Assembly (NCBI GenBank): GCA_934716785.1 | Contig: CAKUYM010000038.1 | Location: 1-19,727 of the forward strand | Direction: 5' to 3' | Length of the DNA stretch: 19,727 bases | Source: an uncultured Bacteroides sp. | GTDB lineage: Bacteria; Bacteroidota; Bacteroidia; Bacteroidales; Bacteroidaceae | Part shown: positions 14,282 to 19,727 of the stretch, in pieces | How positions within the stretch are numbered: position 1 is the first letter of the stretch | Layout: each line of letters opens with the position of its first letter | Translations under genes and position numbers: made by a program | Notes under the pieces: model-generated | Told to the model about the DNA's origin: nothing | Seen by the model: only the letters and a program-made list of their open reading frames with translations | Databases searched by the model: none

Positions 14282-17044
14282 ATGAAAAAGTTACTTATAC
14301 TATATCCGTTTCTATTGTTTTGCTTGATAAGCAAAGCTGATAACCAATTAAAATTAACCAATTGGGAAATAAAAAGCACAACCGAGGTAAGCGAAGATGC
14401 AGAAAAAGTATCTATGCCTTCATTCCAAACCATCAACTGGTACGAAGCTACAGTACCGACTACTGTTTTAAGTGCATTAGTAAAACAGAATATTTATCCT
14501 GATCCCAGAATCGGTATGAATAACTTTCTTATTCCTGATGTCTCTGATGAGTTTAATAAAAAAATGGACTTGGCTAAATACAGCTACCTTGAAAGTGGAA
14601 AAAATCCATGGCAGAACCCTTATTGGTATCGCACGACCTTCGTTTTGCCCAAGCAATATAAAAACAAGAAAATATGGCTGAATCTCAATGGAATCAACTA
14701 TCGTGCAGACGTATGGATTAATGGACATCAAATAGGGAAAAAAGAAAATATAGTCGGCATGTTCCGCCGCTTCAAATTTGATATAACCAGTTATATCCAA
14801 CCTTCACAGAACTGTATTGCTATAAAAATATATCAAGTAGATCATCCGGGAACTCCTACTCCCGGTACACAATTTACTGTATTTGGACCCAATCGCGGCA
14901 CAGCTTCCGATTTATTCAAAGACGAAACATTAAAATTCACAGGTGGTTGGGATTGCGCTCCTGTAGTACGCGATCGGAACATGGGTATCTATCAGTCCGT
15001 CACTTTGGAAGCAACCGATCAAGTCACTGTTGAAGATCCATATATTATCACTACCTTACCCCAAAAAGACACAACAGTTGCCAATATTACAATCAAAGCA
15101 ACCGTGCACAATCATTCGGATAAGATGATAAGTGGCAAAGTCAAAGCAACAATTCGCCTTATCAACGAATTAGTATATCCTAATTACACGCGTAAACTGG
15201 CAGGAAGCATGAAACCGATAAGTGTAACTCTTCCTGTTACAATGCACCCCAATGAAAGTAAAGAAATAACATTATCCCCCCAAGAATTTTCCGCCTTATC
15301 CATACAGAACCCATACTTATGGTATCCAAATGGCTATGGAGAACAATATATGCATAGTCTTGACTTATCATTCGACATGAATAACGGAAAATCATCCGAC
15401 CGAAAAAATGTCAACTTCGGAATTCGTGAAGTAACCTCGGAATTAATGAAAAACGGGGATGAATATGGACGTGTATTCTTTATCAATGGTAAACGTATTT
15501 TCTGTAAAGGGGGATGGATACAACCGGATGTACTTCTCGATGACTCACCCAAACGAATTTACGATCAGGCACGATTAATAGCGAATGCAAATATTAATCT
15601 GATCGGCAGTGAAGACATGCCTTCTCCCTCCGAAGACTGGCTGGATAGCTGGGATAAATATGGACTGATGAACTGGCACGTATTTTATCAATGCTACCGA
15701 ATGTTCCCGGGACGTGACAACCAGCACAATCCTCTTGATAATGAATTGGCTATCGCCTGCGTGAAAGATATGGTCAAAAGATACCGTAATCATCCCTGCA
15801 TCATTGCATGGTTCGGGGTGAATGAAGTATTGGTAGATGAAGAACTATATCACCCGACCAAAGAAGCCGTATTAAGTCTTGACACCACCCGGCCCTACAT
15901 ACCTACTACCAGTGTCAGTTGGGACGTAGACAAACTAACCCCTTATTTAAAACCGGATTTACCAACCGGTACTACCGATGATGGCGCTCCCGACTATAAC
16001 TGGGCACCCTCTGATTACTACTTCGATAAAGTGGAAGAAGTCTATCTGCAAATGTTCAAAAACGAATTAGGCATGCCTTCTGTACCAACATATGAAAGCC
16101 TGAAAAAGTTTATACCTACTATTGATAAACCACTCGACCGGAAAGATCCGATTTACCCATTAGACAGTATATGGGCAGAACATGGAGCATGGGATACTAA
16201 TAATTTTTGCTATCGCGCATATGACAATGCTATCCGGACTTTCTATAGTGATCCGGTTAACGGTGAGGACTATGCCTATAAAGGTCAGTTAGTGAGTTCG
16301 GAAGGATATCGCGCCATGTTCGAAGCAGCCAACCACCGAATGTGGGATATCACAACAGGAGTAATGATTTGGAAATTAAATTCGTGTTGGCCTGATGTCT
16401 GTTGGCAAATTTATGATTGGTATCTGTCACCCAATGCTTCTTACTATTTTTCAAAGAAAGCAATGGAACCGGTTCATATCCAGATGAATGCTAATACGAA
16501 CCGGATTTCTATAATAAATGCAACTCACCAAGAGCTTAAATCCGTTGTTGCCAAAGCCAAAATTATAGACTATTCAATGAAAGAATGCTGGGCATACACC
16601 GATACCCTATCTATTGGTCCCGACCAATATAAGGAGTTGGAAACCGTGCCTCAACGAGGTAACCTTTCTGCTGTATATTATATAAAACTGACGTTGGAAG
16701 ATGCAAATGGTAATCTCATTTCCGAAAACCTATACTGGCGTTACTCACAACATCAGAATTTTTATTGGTTGGTAAATATGCCTAAAGTTACATTAAAGCA
16801 AGATTTAAAACTTCAAAAACAAGAAAAAGAGTATCAGATCACGCTTACTTTAACGAATGACTCTGATAAATTATCCTTTTTCAACCACTTAATGATACAA
16901 AGAGAAAAAACAAAAGAAGTCGTAAATCCGGTATTTTGGAGTGATAACTTCATTTCATTGTTCCCTAATGAGACCCGTACCATCACTGCGACAGTATCCA
17001 TAGAGGATTTACATGGAGAAAATCCTATAATTATTATTAAATAA
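14282..17044 (+). CDS. GH2 exo-acting beta-mannosidase / exo-glucosaminidase-like hydrolase
   Basis: This secreted glycoside hydrolase of 920 aa has a Sec signal ending near SKA (17-19). An N-terminal jelly roll (about 24-245, YRADVWINGHQIG at 140-152, FRRFKFDIT at 161-169) leads into an Ig-like domain (about 250-385) and a TIM barrel from about 390. In the barrel, IIAWFGVNE (507-515) carries the predicted acid/base E515, and KNELGMPSVPTYESL (593-607) carries the predicted nucleophile E595. The region 686-733 (MWDITTGVMIWKLNS, then the WQIYDWYL and EPVHIQ stretch) is the style of GH2 exo-beta-glucosaminidases and plant endo-beta-mannosidases. Exo-glucosaminidases, as I recall, use Asp as acid/base, so the Glu here leans toward a mannose-configured or other beta substrate. 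C-terminal Ig-like domains follow. It works in the periplasm with the GH20 18 bp downstream. Confidence 0.88.
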   Translation: MKKLLILYPFLLFCLISKADNQLKLTNWEIKSTTEVSEDAEKVSMPSFQTINWYEATVPTTVLSALVKQNIYPDPRIGMNNFLIPDVSDEFNKKMDLAKYSYLESGKNPWQNPYWYRTTFVLPKQYKNKKIWLNLNGINYRADVWINGHQIGKKENIVGMFRRFKFDITSYIQPSQNCIAIKIYQVDHPGTPTPGTQFTVFGPNRGTASDLFKDETLKFTGGWDCAPVVRDRNMGIYQSVTLEATDQVTVEDPYIITTLPQKDTTVANITIKATVHNHSDKMISGKVKATIRLINELVYPNYTRKLAGSMKPISVTLPVTMHPNESKEITLSPQEFSALSIQNPYLWYPNGYGEQYMHSLDLSFDMNNGKSSDRKNVNFGIREVTSELMKNGDEYGRVFFINGKRIFCKGGWIQPDVLLDDSPKRIYDQARLIANANINLIGSEDMPSPSEDWLDSWDKYGLMNWHVFYQCYRMFPGRDNQHNPLDNELAIACVKDMVKRYRNHPCIIAWFGVNEVLVDEELYHPTKEAVLSLDTTRPYIPTTSVSWDVDKLTPYLKPDLPTGTTDDGAPDYNWAPSDYYFDKVEEVYLQMFKNELGMPSVPTYESLKKFIPTIDKPLDRKDPIYPLDSIWAEHGAWDTNNFCYRAYDNAIRTFYSDPVNGEDYAYKGQLVSSEGYRAMFEAANHRMWDITTGVMIWKLNSCWPDVCWQIYDWYLSPNASYYFSKKAMEPVHIQMNANTNRISIINATHQELKSVVAKAKIIDYSMKECWAYTDTLSIGPDQYKELETVPQRGNLSAVYYIKLTLEDANGNLISENLYWRYSQHQNFYWLVNMPKVTLKQDLKLQKQEKEYQITLTLTNDSDKLSFFNHLMIQREKTKEVVNPVFWSDNFISLFPNETRTITATVSIEDLHGENPIIIIK

Positions 17045-17062
17045 CTAATAAAACCAAGAAAC

Positions 17063-18676
17063 ATGAAACTATTACTTACAACCTTGGCAATAGTCTATCT
17101 AAGTTTGTTCATGAGCCTGCAAGCACAAGAACAGGTACGGGTGATCCCCTATCCTGCTAAAGTCACCATGCAAGCAGAAACATGCAAACTCAAATCGAGC
17201 CAGAAAATCCACTATCTGGATGCCAGTTTATATAAAGAAGCAGCATTCCTTGAAAAGAAACTCGCTGATTTGAACTATGATATGAAAGTAATCCCCAGCA
17301 AAAAAACAGCAAAAGGAATCAACTTATCATTAGACAATAAACTGCAAAACAAAGAAGGCTATCAGTTGATTATCACCCCCAAACAGATTCAAATCAAGGG
17401 GGGAAGTCCGGCTGGAGTCTTCTACGGTATTCAAACACTATTACAGCAGTTAACCAACGGAGATCTAAGATGTGGAACGATAGAAGATGCCCCACGTTAT
17501 GAATGGAGAGGATATATGCTTGATGAAGCACGTCACTTTTCCGGCGAAGAAAGGGTAAAACAAATCCTTGATCTGATGGCATATTATAAAATGAATCGCT
17601 TCCATTGGCATCTGACAGACGCACAAGGGTGGAGAATTGAAATTAAGCAATACCCTAAACTGGCGACTATAGGAGGAGAAGGTTGCCATAGTGATCCGGA
17701 TACACCGGCGCAATATTACACACAAGAGCAGATCCGTGATATCATAGCATATGCCAAAGAACGTCACATTGAAATTATACCCGAAATAGACATGCCCGGA
17801 CATGCCACAGCAGCCAATAAAGCTTACCCGGAATACTCAGGTGGAGGAACGGAGGAACATCCGGAGTTTACTTTTAATGTCGGCAAAGAAGAAACTTATA
17901 CTTATCTGACTAATATACTAAAAGAAATAGCTGCCTTATTCCCTTCTCCATACTTACATATCGGAGGAGACGAAGTAGCCTATGGAATCAAAGCATGGGA
18001 AACAGACCCACATGTACAAGCATTATTGAAACGCGAAGGATTACAGACTGTAAAGGAAGCAGAACGCTACTTTATGCATAGAATGACAGATGTTGTAAAC
18101 ACACTGGGCAAAACGTTAGTCGGTTGGGATGAACTTCTCGACTTAAATGTAAAGCAGGATAATACCATCATCATGTGGTGGAGACATGATAAACCCGATT
18201 ACCTGTGCAAATCACTGACCAAAGGATATTCGACTATCATGTGTCCCCGCAAACCACTTTATTTTGACTTCGTACAATATAAAGACCATAAATGGGGGCG
18301 AATTTGGGACGGATTCTGTCCTATAGAAGATGTATATGCTTTCCCCGACAAATGGTTTGCCGAATGGGGAGTGGCAGCCTCCGACCTTTCACATATTAAA
18401 GGCATACAGGCCAATACATGGACAGAACTGATGCACACCAAAGACCGGGTAGATTTTATGACCTTTCCCCGCCTCTGTGCATTGGCAGAATCAGCTTGGT
18501 CCGTACCGACAGTCAAAGACTACAATAAGTTCCTGTCACGTATGGAAGATGCATTTACCTTATTTGATAAGCTGAATATCTATTACTTTGATTATCGTAA
18601 TCCTCAGCATCATCCGGAACCGGCTGGACCTGTCATCAAAAAGAAAGAAAAAATACAAATGGATTTCCGTGACTAA
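17063..18676 (+). CDS. GH20 beta-N-acetylhexosaminidase
   Basis: This exported beta-hexosaminidase of 537 aa has a Sec signal ending near LQAQ (19-22), a GH20b alpha/beta domain (about 25-143), and the catalytic GH20 TIM barrel (about 147-500). Motifs include RGYMLDEARHFS (149-160), MNRFHWHLTDAQGWRIEI (177-194), IIPEIDMPGHATA (238-250) and LHIGGDEV (298-305). D303-E304 is the pair of substrate-assisted catalysis, with Asp holding the acetamido group and Glu as acid. It should remove terminal beta-GlcNAc or GalNAc from oligosaccharides in the periplasm. It lacks extra carbohydrate-binding domains and ends in a charged tail. The gene is 18 bp after GH2 and 11 bp before the acetylesterase-like gene. 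Confidence 0.95.
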   Translation: MKLLLTTLAIVYLSLFMSLQAQEQVRVIPYPAKVTMQAETCKLKSSQKIHYLDASLYKEAAFLEKKLADLNYDMKVIPSKKTAKGINLSLDNKLQNKEGYQLIITPKQIQIKGGSPAGVFYGIQTLLQQLTNGDLRCGTIEDAPRYEWRGYMLDEARHFSGEERVKQILDLMAYYKMNRFHWHLTDAQGWRIEIKQYPKLATIGGEGCHSDPDTPAQYYTQEQIRDIIAYAKERHIEIIPEIDMPGHATAANKAYPEYSGGGTEEHPEFTFNVGKEETYTYLTNILKEIAALFPSPYLHIGGDEVAYGIKAWETDPHVQALLKREGLQTVKEAERYFMHRMTDVVNTLGKTLVGWDELLDLNVKQDNTIIMWWRHDKPDYLCKSLTKGYSTIMCPRKPLYFDFVQYKDHKWGRIWDGFCPIEDVYAFPDKWFAEWGVAASDLSHIKGIQANTWTELMHTKDRVDFMTFPRLCALAESAWSVPTVKDYNKFLSRMEDAFTLFDKLNIYYFDYRNPQHHPEPAGPVIKKKEKIQMDFRD

Positions 18677-18687
18677 AAAAATGCTAC

Positions 18688-19727
18688 ATGAAGACCCTTA
18701 TCTACTTTTTAATAATTGCACTGTGGAGCATCAATATGGAGGCAAAAATCAAATTGCCTCCATTGCTTAGTGACAATATGGTCTTACAGCAACAAAGCAA
18801 TGTACGGATCTGGGGGAAAGCGACTCCGAATTCTACAGTTGTAGCAACTCCTTCATGGACAAATAAGGAAGTCAAAAAACATGCTGACGAAAAGGGATAT
18901 TGGGAATTACAGCTCACAACTCCTGCTGCCAGTTTCGAAGAATATACATTAACACTGACAGACGGAGAACAATCTGTCACTTTACAGCATCTCTTGATTG
19001 GAGAAGTCTGGTTATGTGCCGGACAATCAAATATGGTGATGCCTTTGAACGGATTTGATTATTGTCCCATAAGCAACTCCAATAATGTCATAGCAGATGC
19101 CCCCAATCATCCGGGAATACGAATGGTAACCGTAAAGCCGGCAGTAAAACTATCCCCGCAGGAGTGTGCAGAAGGCAGCTGGCAGCAACCAACTACGGAA
19201 AATGCTCCGAATTTTAGTGCAGCAGCCTATCATTATGCATTGGCTTTACAACGAACTTTGCAGATTCCTATAGGGATTATCACTTGTGCATGGGGAGGCT
19301 CACGAGTAGAAGGTTGGCTACCCAAGGAGATTCTACAAACCTACGAAGATGAAGATTTGACTTTGATAGGAAGTAATAGAACACCAGTCTACTTACAATC
19401 AATGTTAATGTATAATGGAATTCTATATCCTTGCCACAAGTATACAATAAAAGGGTTTATTTGGTATCAAGGAGAAAGTAATGTAAGGAGTAGCAGAACG
19501 TACGCTGAACGCCTAACCACAATGGTTAAACATTGGCGATCAATATGGGGACAAGGGGACTTGCCTTTCTATTATGTTGAGACTGTTCCGTTTGCCTGTG
19601 AATATAAAAAAGATGGTTGCATAGGAGCATTATTGCGGGAAGCTCAACAAAAGGCTCTTTCACTTATTCCCAATAGTGGTATGATCGGCACAAACGACTT
19701 AGTGGAGGCATACGAAGCTCCTCAAGT
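18688..19727 (+). CDS. Sialate O-acetylesterase-family SGNH hydrolase, 3' end outside window
   Basis: A reading frame opens at the ATG at 18688 and stays open to the window edge (346 codons plus two bases), so the protein is truncated only by the window. The Sec signal ends near MEA (17-19), then the usual family opening IKLPPLLSDNMVLQQ. A beta-sandwich domain follows, and then the SGNH block GEVWLCAGQSNMVMP (105-119) with predicted nucleophile S114. Later landmarks are WGGSRVEGWLP (202-212) and FIWYQGESN (257-265). The last residues, TNDLVEAYEAPQ, normally come just before the catalytic His, which must lie a few codons past the edge. The family removes O-acetyl esters, classically from sialic acid. 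Since no sialidase is seen here, another O-acetylated sugar is possible. The first ATG after the GH20 stop (18681) is in a different frame and is rejected. Confidence 0.9.
   Translation, partial: MKTLIYFLIIALWSINMEAKIKLPPLLSDNMVLQQQSNVRIWGKATPNSTVVATPSWTNKEVKKHADEKGYWELQLTTPAASFEEYTLTLTDGEQSVTLQHLLIGEVWLCAGQSNMVMPLNGFDYCPISNSNNVIADAPNHPGIRMVTVKPAVKLSPQECAEGSWQQPTTENAPNFSAAAYHYALALQRTLQIPIGIITCAWGGSRVEGWLPKEILQTYEDEDLTLIGSNRTPVYLQSMLMYNGILYPCHKYTIKGFIWYQGESNVRSSRTYAERLTTMVKHWRSIWGQGDLPFYYVETVPFACEYKKDGCIGALLREAQQKALSLIPNSGMIGTNDLVEAYEAPQ

Noticed and set aside
18681..18770. ATG at 18681 as start of the last gene
   Set aside because: This frame stops after 30 codons and lacks the signal peptide. 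The ATG at 18688 opens the frame with the signal peptide and the GQSNM motif.
176..19727. Calling the whole locus a sialic-acid (Nan) operon because of epimerase, GH20 and acetylesterase
   Set aside because: No sialidase, sialate lyase or NanT-type transporter is present, and the MFS protein has sugar-porter rather than NanT features. The label is not supported within the window.

Overview
The window looks like a single polysaccharide utilization locus (PUL) from a gut Bacteroidales species, Bacteroides, Phocaeicola or a close relative. The evidence is an adjacent SusC/SusD outer-membrane pair, a SusE-position lipoprotein, SPI/SPII-exported glycoside hydrolases, AT-rich intergenic DNA, a TAnnTTTG-type -7 box, and the absence of strong Shine-Dalgarno sites. 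All genes are on the + strand. I see no rRNA, tRNA, CRISPR array, insertion sequence or integration site.

Layout. (1) 176-1318 encodes a XylR-type regulator, with a periplasmic-binding-protein-like sensor followed by an AraC-type DNA-binding domain. (2) 1319-1697 is a 379-bp control region. It holds three copies of TTCGTTTTTT, two of them exactly 21 bp apart just upstream of a good -7 box, and then a leader of about 200 nt. (3) 1698-12189 is a tightly spaced block: a Tat-signal TIM-barrel protein of unknown activity (DUF4434-like), a sugar-porter MFS symporter, an AGE-family N-acylglucosamine/ManNAc 2-epimerase, SusC, SusD, and a surface lipoprotein resembling DUF5018 proteins. (4) 12190-12325 is a spacer with a 25-pair hairpin made of two ACAACT-N7-AGTTGT dyads. 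(5) 12326 to the window end is a second tight block: a double-SIS aldose/ketose isomerase-deaminase (GlmS C-half/NagB-II-like), a ROK sugar kinase, a GH2 beta-mannosidase/exo-glucosaminidase-like enzyme, a GH20 beta-N-acetylhexosaminidase, and a sialate O-acetylesterase-family SGNH hydrolase cut off by the window edge.

Proposed logic (inference). A beta-linked, amino-sugar-containing and perhaps O-acetylated glycan is bound and imported by the SusCD-lipoprotein complex. The acetylesterase, GH20, GH2 and perhaps the DUF4434 protein cut it in the periplasm. Released monosaccharide crosses the inner membrane through the MFS symporter and is then 2-epimerized, phosphorylated by the ROK kinase and isomerized/deaminated by the SIS protein toward fructose 6-phosphate. 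The window contains no sialidase, no sialate lyase and no NagA deacetylase. The presence of an epimerase whose active site matches ManNAc/GlcNAc epimerases therefore raises the possibility that the target itself supplies ManNAc or a related 2-amino sugar, rather than being a standard sialoglycan. The cytosolic XylR-type regulator would fit sensing of a monosaccharide after import.
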